From an uncultured Traorella sp. (GTDB lineage Bacteria > Bacillota_I > Bacilli_A > Erysipelotrichales > Erysipelotrichaceae): a stretch of 8,002 bases of DNA. The position numbers and the translations under genes are program-made. Below, in pieces: positions 1 through 5,707 of this stretch; position 1 is the stretch's first letter; each line of letters begins with the position of its first letter. Under the pieces are notes generated by a model, which was given only the letters and a program-made list of their open reading frames with translations, searched no databases and was not told the DNA's origin. The DNA lies in contig CAMEUL010000065.1 in the NCBI GenBank assembly GCA_945938205.1, forward strand, positions 1 to 8,002. Reading direction: 5' to 3'.

Positions 1-918
1 GTTAATTCAAAAAATCCATCATCAAGGCAATGTGAGAGCGTTGTGACACAGTTAAGAGAAAAAGTGCATGTTCCTGTATTGGCACTTGCTGTGAATCGTC
101 TTGATGAAGAAGATATTTTAAATATATTGAGAGAAGCTCTTTATGAGTTTCCTGTAGATCAGATCAGTGTACAAATGCCAACATGGCTTGAAATTCTGGA
201 TAAACAGCATTGGTTGAAGCAGAATATACATGAATCTATCCAGCAAAGCATATCCATTATTGAAAAATTAAGAGAAGTGGAAGCACTGACACTTCATTTA
301 AATCAGAATGAATTCATCGAATCTTCTCATATCGCTAGCATTGATCCGGGAAGTGGAAACGTAGATGTGGAAATACAGGTTCAAAAAGGCTTATATTCTC
401 AAATTCTAAAGGAAATCATTGGACAAGATGTTCATGATAAGGCGTCACTCCTTTCTCTTATGCAGGATTTTTCAAAAGCGAAAAAAGAATATGATGCTGT
501 ATCAAATGCTTTAAAAATGGTAAAAATGACAGGCTATGGATTTGCTAGTGCATCTCTAGATGACATTGAATTGTCTCAGCCAGAAATCATACGACAGTCA
601 TCAAGATATGGTGTTAAATTGAAAGCCATAGCACCAAGTATCCACATGATCAAAGTAGATGTAGAAAGCAGTTTTGAACCAATCATTGGATCGAAAGAAC
701 AAAGTGAAGAACTTATACGATATTTGACGAGGGATCCCAATGATCATCTAGCTATTTGGGAATCTGATATTTTTGGAAGAAAACTATCAGACCTAATACA
801 AGATGGATTAAATGTGAAACTTTCTATGATTCCAGAGACAGCCCGTGTTCGTTTGCAAGACATATTAACCAAACTTGTGAATAAAGGAAAGGGAAATGTT
901 ATTGCTATTGTGCTTTAG
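1..918 (+). CDS. spoIVA: Stage IV sporulation protein A, C-terminal part (5' end outside the window)
   Basis: SpoIVA is the ATPase that polymerises on the outer forespore membrane and forms the base of the spore coat; it is anchored there by the small peptide SpoVM. The frame is open from base 1, so the gene starts upstream. A GTG at 43 is only an internal codon. About 305 residues are visible, against roughly 490 for the family, so the N-terminal nucleotide-binding domain with its Walker A loop is mostly missing, while the middle and C-terminal domains are present. Recognition rests on the stretch around VPVLALAVNRLDEEDI, the middle-domain segment KMTGYGFASASLDD, and the family's typical end GKGNVIAIVL. 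The C-terminal region is the part needed for SpoVM-dependent localisation in B. subtilis. HU follows directly, an order I recall from B. subtilis (spoIVA-hbs). No terminator is seen between the two. Identification is firm; completeness upstream cannot be judged. Confidence 0.93.
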   Translation, partial: VNSKNPSSRQCESVVTQLREKVHVPVLALAVNRLDEEDILNILREALYEFPVDQISVQMPTWLEILDKQHWLKQNIHESIQQSISIIEKLREVEALTLHLNQNEFIESSHIASIDPGSGNVDVEIQVQKGLYSQILKEIIGQDVHDKASLLSLMQDFSKAKKEYDAVSNALKMVKMTGYGFASASLDDIELSQPEIIRQSSRYGVKLKAIAPSIHMIKVDVESSFEPIIGSKEQSEELIRYLTRDPNDHLAIWESDIFGRKLSDLIQDGLNVKLSMIPETARVRLQDILTKLVNKGKGNVIAIVL

Positions 919-947
919 TGAAGATTTTGTGAAATTGTCAAAAATTA

Positions 948-976
948 TTGAATAATACTATCAGTAATGATATTAT
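948..976 (+). promoter_or_regulatory. Likely SigA promoter of the HU gene, with extended -10
   Basis: A -35-like TTGAAT lies at 948-953. It is followed by a 17-base spacer and a -10-like TATTAT at 971-976, preceded by TG at 968-969 (extended -10). Transcription would start near 983, just ahead of the GGAGG at 988-992. A second -35-like TTGTCA at 935-940 has no well-spaced -10. A dedicated promoter fits the high, constant expression expected of HU. The call comes from motif inspection only. Confidence 0.5.
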
Positions 977-987
977 ATTGGCATGAC

Positions 988-992
988 GGAGG
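988..992 (+). promoter_or_regulatory. Ribosome binding site that fixes the HU start
   Basis: GGAGG lies 8 bases ahead of the ATG at 1001. An in-frame ATG at 983 lies upstream of this site, has no ribosome binding site of its own, and would add six residues that HU proteins do not carry. The site therefore sets the start at 1001. Confidence 0.85.
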
Positions 993-1000
993 TAATTAAA

Positions 1001-1285
1001 ATGAGTCAGTTATTAAACAAAAAAAGTCTTGTAGATGCTGTAGCTGAAAAATTAGATATCACAAAAAAAGATGCTACAGTAGCAGTCGATACTGTATTTG
1101 AAACAATTACATCAACATTGGTTGATGGAGGAAAAGCAGACATTAGCGGATTTGGAAAATTTGAAGTAAAAACTCGTGCTGCCCGTACCGGAATTAATCC
1201 AGCTACTAAAGAGCAGATTCAAATTCCAGCATCAAAAGCTGTTGGATTTAAAGCTGCAAAAGCATTAAAAGAAGCTGTTAAATAA
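1001..1285 (+). CDS. hup: DNA-binding protein HU
   Basis: HU is a small dimeric nucleoid protein that bends and wraps DNA without strong sequence preference and supports replication, recombination and repair. The product is 94 residues, within the usual 90-95. The N-terminal helices carry the NKKSLVDAVAEKLDITKKDA pattern. The family signature runs from about residue 50 to 77 (GFGKFEVKTRAARTGINPAT followed by IPASKAVGFK), including the arginines of the beta arm and Pro67 in the position that intercalates into the minor groove. The start at 1001 is chosen from the GGAGG at 988-992. The gene probably has its own promoter (948-976) and an intrinsic terminator (1284-1306), so it can be a monocistronic transcript inside a sporulation neighbourhood. 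Nothing unusual is seen; the symbol could equally be hbs. Confidence 0.97.
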   Translation: MSQLLNKKSLVDAVAEKLDITKKDATVAVDTVFETITSTLVDGGKADISGFGKFEVKTRAARTGINPATKEQIQIPASKAVGFKAAKALKEAVK

Positions 1286-1306
1286 GAAGCGCAAGCTTCT
1301 TTTTTT
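1284..1306 (+). terminator. Intrinsic terminator after HU
   Basis: A 7-bp stem AAGAAGC (1284-1290) pairs with GCTTCTT (1295-1301) across a GCAA tetraloop of the stable GNRA type, followed directly by more Ts to 1306. It begins within the HU stop codon. The next gene starts 25 bases later without an obvious promoter, so partial read-through is likely. Confidence 0.8.
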
Positions 1307-1330
1307 AGATGATAGAAAGGAGGAATTGAT

Positions 1331-2005
1331 ATGGATTTTTGGTTATATTTGATAGCTTTAATCGTTGTTTTGCTTTCACAAGTTCTGCTTCAGAACAATT
1401 ATCAAAAGTATCGTAAAATGCCTTCCATTCACCGTATGAATGGTTGTGATGTAGCACGTTTGATCCTGGATCGTAACGGTCTGCATAATGTGAAGGTGAT
1501 TGTAAGTAATCGTGGTACTCTATCTGATTATTATGATCCAATCAATCAAATAGTATGTTTGTCAAGTGATATTTACTACAAATCTTCAATTGCCAGCGTT
1601 TCAGTTGCAGCACACGAAGTAGGACATGCACTTCAGCATGCAGAAAACTATGGATTTATCGCTTTGAGAAACAAGCTTCTTCCCGCAACACAAATTGCAT
1701 CTCAATTAGGATGGGTTGCCATTTTCATTGGATTATTTGCTCGAATTGATTTTCTATTTTGGTTTGGTATTGCTTCTTTGATCATCATTATGATGTTTCA
1801 GGTAGTAACATTGCCAATCGAATTAAATGCTTCTAAAAGAGCTCTCATTCAATTACAGAGCACAGGTGTTGTAGAGATGGAGGAAGTTCCTTCCTGTCAG
1901 AAAATGCTGAAGGCAGCTGCTTTTACTTATATTGCAGCACTTATTTCCACAATTGCACAAATTCTGCGTCTGATCCTAATCAGAGGGAACAGAAATAACG
2001 ACTGA
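1331..2005 (+). CDS. YugP-type membrane zinc metallopeptidase
   Basis: The 224-residue product matches the neutral zinc metallopeptidase family of B. subtilis YugP (about 225 residues), whose physiological substrate is not established as far as I know. The zinc-binding motif HEVGH lies at residues 95-99, in the context SVAAHEVGHALQHAENYG. His95 and His99 are the expected ligands with Glu96 as the catalytic base. Glu164 in the family-typical PIELNASKRA stretch is a plausible third ligand. Hydrophobic segments lie at about residues 3-20, 122-137, 140-160 and 195-216, so this is an integral membrane protein. The start is set by AAAGGAGG at 1316-1323, 7 bases before the ATG. No promoter is evident after the HU terminator, so expression may depend on read-through. 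The family assignment is firm; the biological role is open. Confidence 0.9.
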   Translation: MDFWLYLIALIVVLLSQVLLQNNYQKYRKMPSIHRMNGCDVARLILDRNGLHNVKVIVSNRGTLSDYYDPINQIVCLSSDIYYKSSIASVSVAAHEVGHALQHAENYGFIALRNKLLPATQIASQLGWVAIFIGLFARIDFLFWFGIASLIIIMMFQVVTLPIELNASKRALIQLQSTGVVEMEEVPSCQKMLKAAAFTYIAALISTIAQILRLILIRGNRNND

Positions 2006-2007
2006 TT

Positions 2008-2038
2008 TTGTCAATTTTCAACAATTTATGCATATAAA
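2008..2038 (+). promoter_or_regulatory. Possible promoter ahead of the secreted Ig-like protein gene
   Basis: TTGTCA at 2008-2013 matches the SigA -35 in five of six positions. TATAAA at 2033-2038 matches the -10 in five of six, but the spacer is 19 bases, longer than ideal. The pair sits in the 49-base gap between the peptidase stop and the next ATG. The gap is AT-rich, so a chance match is possible. Confidence 0.35.
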
Positions 2039-2079
2039 ATAGTAGGAGGTATTTATGAAAAAATATAGTCTACTATTTT
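2036..2079 (+). repeat. Inverted repeat enclosing a ribosome binding site and start codon
   Basis: AAAATAGTAG (2036-2045) is perfectly complementary to CTACTATTTT (2070-2079). The 24-base loop holds most of the Shine-Dalgarno sequence and the ATG at 2055. Seven Ts run from 2076 to 2082, partly overlapping the second arm. The stem has only two G-C pairs, so its stability is modest. It could act as a translational or transcriptional control hairpin, or be a chance repeat in AT-rich DNA. Confidence 0.4.
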
Positions 2080-3548
2080 TTTGTTTTCTGTCATTGTGTT
2101 TTCTTACTCCTTCACAAATACATGCTGTTTCAACAAGCAAAGAAACATTTCCTTATGAAATTCAATCTATTATTCACAAGAACAATACTATTATCATTGA
2201 TGGATGGGGACTATTAAATGCCATACATCATCATAATTCTGTGAATACTCACTATTATGAACTAATACTAAAGTCTGAATCAGAAACACGAACATATCGT
2301 TCAGAACCACATTATTCTTCACAAACAGAAATGATGAAATTAAAGGATGTAAGAAGATGTGAAGACAATGAATACTTTAAAAATGCAAGTATTTGTTATT
2401 ATGATTATGATTATACAGGGTTTCACTTTGAAATCCCGTTTTCAGATCTTAAACAGGAAGAAACATATCAAGCAACTTTAAAAATATCTTCTAATGTAAA
2501 AAATATTTATGAAATTACCTATGTTTTTTTTCCTTCATTGAGTCCTATAAAAAAGATAATTGGCAATTTAGAATACAAAGTAACATCCAATCTTTTTGAT
2601 ACAAAACTGCGTGTTATTGCTGAAGCAGTATTTGAAAGAACTGAACCAGGGAAGAATGGGAATATAAGACAAAGTTCTAATATATGTAATTATACCTATG
2701 GATATAATCGATTTTTTAAGCCTGGCACTGTTTTCACACAAATTTTTGATAAAAAAGCAACTGAAAATACAACTTTTTATAAAGTGAGAACTTCTTCATC
2801 AACTACCTGCTTAAAAGGCAGAAATGTTTCAGTAGAGGGTGACAATTATGATTCTTGGATAGCAAGTAATTTTGTTGATTTTGCAGGCGAAACACTTCAA
2901 ATCAGCGTCAAAGATGTTAATCAGCATCCAATGATAAACATAAAAAATCATCCACAGATTTCTACAAAAGAAATATCGAGTTTCAATTTCAAAGACTATA
3001 TAGAAGCAATAGATCCTGAAGAAGGTAATATTACTGAAAAAACATATATTTTGAATCCAACTGATATATCAAAAGAGGGAAGTTATGAACTCTATCTTGA
3101 AGTAAAAGATGCTTATGGAAAAAAGGCAAATGAGACATTAGTTGTAACAGTAATAAAAGGAAATGTAGCGCCAATTATTTTCGCAGATCATAAAACAATT
3201 TATCAGTATGAGAATTTTGATTATCTTGAAAATGTAAGAGCAATTGACGAAGAAGATGGTGATTTAAGTAATCGTATAGCATATGAAGGTTTTGTGAATA
3301 CTTCAATTCTTGGTAAATATAATGTAAATTACAAAGTGATGGATAATCAAGGTGAAATGACACAAAAATCTATATCTATAACAGTAATTCGAAATCCAAA
3401 AGAAAAAATACGTTACATATCAAAAAAAGAAAATAAATTATTTTATAGAGAAGATATTCCAATCAATTGGAGGTTAAAAATAAATTACTTAAAAGAACAA
3501 TTAAATACACCAAAAAATTTTTCAAAGAGACACTTAATCATAAATTAA
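2055..3548 (+). CDS. Secreted protein of unknown function with two Ig-like repeats
   Basis: I do not recognise a specific function. The 497-residue product opens with a clear signal peptide: MKKYS, then a hydrophobic core, with likely cleavage after IHA at residue 24. Residues 30-160 look like a beta-rich domain (IIIDGWGLL near 46-54, and a C102/C114 pair that could form a disulphide). Residues 165-285 form a second region, with C211 and C252, of unknown fold. Two tandem Ig/cadherin-like modules follow, at about 288-366 and 372-446. Each carries an acidic motif (AIDPEEGNIT, AIDEEDGDLS) and ends in a paired strand (GSYELYLEVKDAYG, GKYNVNYKVMDNQG), as in DUF5011-type domains of Gram-positive surface proteins. 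The last 50 residues are lysine-rich, with no LPXTG motif or membrane anchor, so release or non-covalent wall binding is likely. AGGAGG at 2044-2049 sits 5 bases before the ATG. The gene appears more AT-rich than its neighbours. Confidence 0.85.
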   Translation: MKKYSLLFFCFLSLCFLTPSQIHAVSTSKETFPYEIQSIIHKNNTIIIDGWGLLNAIHHHNSVNTHYYELILKSESETRTYRSEPHYSSQTEMMKLKDVRRCEDNEYFKNASICYYDYDYTGFHFEIPFSDLKQEETYQATLKISSNVKNIYEITYVFFPSLSPIKKIIGNLEYKVTSNLFDTKLRVIAEAVFERTEPGKNGNIRQSSNICNYTYGYNRFFKPGTVFTQIFDKKATENTTFYKVRTSSSTTCLKGRNVSVEGDNYDSWIASNFVDFAGETLQISVKDVNQHPMINIKNHPQISTKEISSFNFKDYIEAIDPEEGNITEKTYILNPTDISKEGSYELYLEVKDAYGKKANETLVVTVIKGNVAPIIFADHKTIYQYENFDYLENVRAIDEEDGDLSNRIAYEGFVNTSILGKYNVNYKVMDNQGEMTQKSISITVIRNPKEKIRYISKKENKLFYREDIPINWRLKINYLKEQLNTPKNFSKRHLIIN

Positions 3549-3549
3549 A

Positions 3550-3568
3550 GGGAGCGAACATTGCTCCC
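3550..3568 (+). terminator. GC-rich hairpin just after the secreted protein gene
   Basis: GGGAGC (3550-3555) pairs with GCTCCC (3563-3568), with a possible extra G-U pair inside. It starts one base after the stop codon. There is no T run behind it, so it is a weak intrinsic terminator at best. It may instead stabilise the 3' end of the mRNA. No better + strand terminator is seen before the opposing genes. Confidence 0.4.
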
Positions 3569-3592
3569 TATGTGATTTGGATCAAACACTAT

Positions 3593-3620
3593 ACTTCGCA
3601 TAATACATATTATGTTACTT
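3593..3620 (+). other. dif: Candidate dif site (XerC/XerD recombination site)
   Basis: The 28 bases split as ACTTCGCATAA (XerC-type arm, 3593-3603), TACATA (central region, 3604-3609) and TTATGTTACTT (XerD-type arm, 3610-3620). From memory of the published sites, it agrees at 21 of 28 positions with E. coli dif, including an unbroken CGCATAA in the left arm and TTATGTTA in the right arm. It also agrees at 21 of 28 with B. subtilis dif, including the first five bases ACTTC. The inner arms form the inverted repeat CATAATA/TATTATG. It lies in the only gap between two convergent gene blocks, as expected for a replication terminus, and xerD is in the same window. XerC and XerD would act here, under FtsK/SpoIIIE-type translocase control, to resolve chromosome dimers. 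The orientation given puts the XerC arm at the left. Activity is inferred. Confidence 0.78.
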
Positions 3621-3639
3621 AAAAACATTGATTTTTAAT

Positions 3640-3670
3640 AAAAAAAGCAACTCAAATATGTGAGTCGCTT
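3640..3670 (-). terminator. Intrinsic terminator of the - strand operon
   Basis: Read on the - strand, AAGCGACTCA pairs with TGAGTTGCTT over 10 bp (one G-U pair), with a 6-base loop, and is followed by a run of Ts (the A run at 3640-3646 on the + strand). It lies 15 bases beyond the mrp stop. On the + strand the wobble becomes a mismatch and no T run follows, so it works mainly for the - strand genes. Confidence 0.88.
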
Positions 3671-3685
3671 ATTAGATGAATTATA

Positions 3686-4510
3686 CTAACTAAATAATTG
3701 TTCAATTACTGGAAGAATCCAGTTCTTAATTGACTTGACGTCTTCTGGTTTTATATTATCTTCATCATTCAGTAAAGAGATTCCGCTATTGAATGGTAAT
3801 TCTGCTAATAATGGAACATTATTTTCTTTAACAAATTCATCAACACTGTTTTCATAAAGATCAATGCGTTTGTTACAATCTGGACATGTGATATAAGACA
3901 TGTTTTCGATAACTCCCAGAACTTTTACATCCATCTGTTTTAACATATTGATTGCTTTTGACACAATCATAGATACCATCGGTTGTGGTGTAGAGACCAT
4001 AACAACACCGGATACAGGAATGGTCTGCATGATCGTTAATGCGATGTCTCCTGTTCCAGGAGGCATATCAATGAATAATACATCCAGTTCTTCCCAAAGA
4101 ACATCATTCCAAAATTGCTGTATGGCACTTGCAATAATAGGTCCTCTCCAAATAACAGGTGTATTTTCATCTTCCACAAGATAATTGATGGACATTGTTT
4201 TGATTCCATCTTTATCAATCACTGGATAAATTTGATTATTACCATCTCCATAAGCTGATTCGTGGGCTAAGCCAAAAAGTCTTGGTATAGAAGGACCTGT
4301 AATATCTGCATCCATAACACCGACCTTTAATCCTTTCGATTGTGCTGCTTTTGCTAATAATGTAGTAATACTGCTTTTTCCAACACCACCTTTTCCCGAC
4401 ATGACAGCAATTACTTGCTTTATACGATTATTGGGATTGATTTTTATTCCGCATTCTTCTTTATTTTTTCCACAAGATGATGCGCTTGGGCATCCTTCAC
4501 AATTTGACAT
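3686..4510 (-). CDS. Mrp/NBP35-family P-loop ATPase, probable iron-sulfur cluster carrier
   Basis: This family (ApbC/Mrp/Nbp35) binds and transfers Fe-S clusters in the cytoplasm using ATP. The 274-residue product has the deviant Walker A motif GKGGVGKS at residues 39-46, MDADITGPSIP at 66-76, a Walker B-like DVLFIDMPPGTGD at 143-155, and the cluster-binding CPDC pair (Cys209, Cys212) expected to bridge a dimer. The N-terminus carries Cys4, Cys7 and Cys13 (C-x2-C-x5-C), plus Cys20. This resembles the N-terminal cluster motif of eukaryotic Nbp35 rather than the DUF59 domain of longer bacterial Mrp proteins, which is absent. The start is supported by AGGAGG at 4518-4523, 7 bases ahead. That site overlaps the deoB stop codon, which points to translational coupling as the last gene of the operon. 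No functional link to deoB is apparent. Confidence 0.93.
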   Translation of the reverse strand: MSNCEGCPSASSCGKNKEECGIKINPNNRIKQVIAVMSGKGGVGKSSITTLLAKAAQSKGLKVGVMDADITGPSIPRLFGLAHESAYGDGNNQIYPVIDKDGIKTMSINYLVEDENTPVIWRGPIIASAIQQFWNDVLWEELDVLFIDMPPGTGDIALTIMQTIPVSGVVMVSTPQPMVSMIVSKAINMLKQMDVKVLGVIENMSYITCPDCNKRIDLYENSVDEFVKENNVPLLAELPFNSGISLLNDEDNIKPEDVKSIKNWILPVIEQLFS

Positions 4511-4517
4511 TTTTATT

Positions 4518-4523
4518 CCTCCT
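4518..4523 (-). promoter_or_regulatory. mrp ribosome binding site overlapping the deoB stop
   Basis: AGGAGG on the - strand shares bases 4522-4523 with the TAG that ends deoB (4522-4524) and lies 7 bases before the mrp ATG. Ribosomes finishing deoB would clear or expose the site, which supports co-translation of the pair. Confidence 0.8.
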
Positions 4524-5703
4524 ATTTTATATATTCTAAATATGATTTGCCGATAGTTGGCATTTTCACATTAAAATTGTCCGCAATTGTACACCCGATC
4601 GATGCAAATGAATCACTCAATGGCATGAGGCCACTGCCTTTGCATGAAGGTGAATATGCTACAAATGGTACCATTTCACGAGTATGATCGCTTCCCTTTG
4701 CACATGGATCATTTCCATGAGCAGCACTGATGCTCAAAAGATCATCTGATCGTAGTTTATTCATCAGTTTTCCTAGAAGAACATCAAATTTTTCTAGTTC
4801 CTGTCCATATCCGATTGGGTTTCTGCGATGTCCCCATAAGGCATCAAAATCAACCAGATTCACAAAACAAAGACCGGTAAAATCACTTTCGGCAATTTCA
4901 AGTGTCTGTTCCATACCATGCACGCTGCTTTTAGATTTATAAGCATCAGTAATACCTTCCCCATCAAAAATATCTCTGATTTTGCCAACTGAAATTACGT
5001 CATAACCTTGATCTTTCAATTCATTGAGTACAGTTCGACCAAATGGTTTTAATGCATAATCATGACGATTGCTAGTGCGAACAAATGCTCCTTTATGATC
5101 ACCTACATAAGGACGGGCAATTACTCGTCCTACTTTAAACTCATCCTGAAGCGTCAGTTTACGAGCAATTTCACAACACCGATAAAGTTCATCTAAGCCG
5201 AATGTTTCTTCATGTCCGCAAATCTGCAGAACAGAATCTGCGGAAGTATAAACGATCATATCATTGGTCTTCATTTGATGTTCTCCAAGTTCGTCAAGTA
5301 TTTCAGTACCACTAGCGCTTTTATTTCCAACCACTTTATGACCGCACTGTTTTTCCAGTTCATCAATCAGTTCTTTTGGAAAACCCGTTTCTGTAAATGT
5401 TTTAAAAGGCGTTGTAATTTTAAGTCCCATGATTTCCCAATGTCCTGTCATTGTGTCTTTTCCATTAGACAATTCCATCATTTTAGTATAATATCCAATA
5501 GGCTGAGACACCGGTTCAACATGTGCTATATTATGTAAGTTTGAAAATCCAAGCTTTTGCATATTCGGAATATGAAATGAAGGCATGGCTTGAGAAAGAT
5601 GTCCCAAAGTATCAACATTTTCATCTCCAAATTTTTCACAGTCTGGCATTTCTCCAACACCTAATGAATCGATAATGATTGTAAAAATTCTTTTATATTT
5701 CAT
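4522..5703 (-). CDS. deoB: Phosphopentomutase with an altered metal-site residue
   Basis: DeoB interconverts (deoxy)ribose 1-phosphate and 5-phosphate in nucleoside salvage; it is a manganese enzyme of the alkaline phosphatase superfamily. The product is 393 residues, the usual length. Visible landmarks are IIIDSLGVGEMPD (Asp12), GKDTMTGHWEIMG (the phosphorylated Thr84), YTSADS (Asp156), NLVDFDALWGHRR (Asp287, His292) and GSDHTREMVPF (His340). The expected TADHGNDP motif reads SAAHGNDP: the metal-binding Asp (Asp327 in the B. cereus enzyme, as I recall) is Ala328 here, while His329 is kept. This could impair or alter the enzyme, or reflect a one-base error. The frame stays open upstream to 5919, but that part lies inside xerD. 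The start at 5703 gives the family N-terminus MKYKRIFTIIIDS and has AAAGGA at 5712-5717. Only 4 bases separate it from the xerD stop. No purine nucleoside phosphorylase gene follows, unlike in B. subtilis. Confidence 0.95.
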   Translation of the reverse strand: MKYKRIFTIIIDSLGVGEMPDCEKFGDENVDTLGHLSQAMPSFHIPNMQKLGFSNLHNIAHVEPVSQPIGYYTKMMELSNGKDTMTGHWEIMGLKITTPFKTFTETGFPKELIDELEKQCGHKVVGNKSASGTEILDELGEHQMKTNDMIVYTSADSVLQICGHEETFGLDELYRCCEIARKLTLQDEFKVGRVIARPYVGDHKGAFVRTSNRHDYALKPFGRTVLNELKDQGYDVISVGKIRDIFDGEGITDAYKSKSSVHGMEQTLEIAESDFTGLCFVNLVDFDALWGHRRNPIGYGQELEKFDVLLGKLMNKLRSDDLLSISAAHGNDPCAKGSDHTREMVPFVAYSPSCKGSGLMPLSDSFASIGCTIADNFNVKMPTIGKSYLEYIK

Positions 5704-5707
5704 ATGC

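Noticed and set aside
983..1000. Upstream in-frame ATG that would extend HU by six residues
   Set aside because: It precedes the GGAGG at 988-992, lacks its own ribosome binding site and adds residues atypical of HU. The ATG at 1001 is correctly spaced.
1305..1541. Open frame of 78 codons on the - strand opposite the peptidase gene
   Set aside because: It is antisense to a well-supported gene, has no recognisable product, and begins from codons shaped by the sense gene.
3593..3620. The CATAATA/TATTATG inverted repeat as a simple operator or terminator
   Set aside because: There is no T run, and no promoter or gene start is close by. The arms outside the repeat also match dif, which the operator reading does not explain.
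3645..3670. Bidirectional terminator serving the + strand genes as well
   Set aside because: On the + strand the stem has an A-C mismatch and is followed by ATTAGATG rather than a T run.
5212..5538. Open frame of 108 codons on the + strand opposite deoB
   Set aside because: It is a shadow of the conserved DeoB reading frame, with an unusual Phe/His/Cys-rich composition. Similar shadows opposite mrp, the 3' part of deoB and xerD were dismissed for the same reason.
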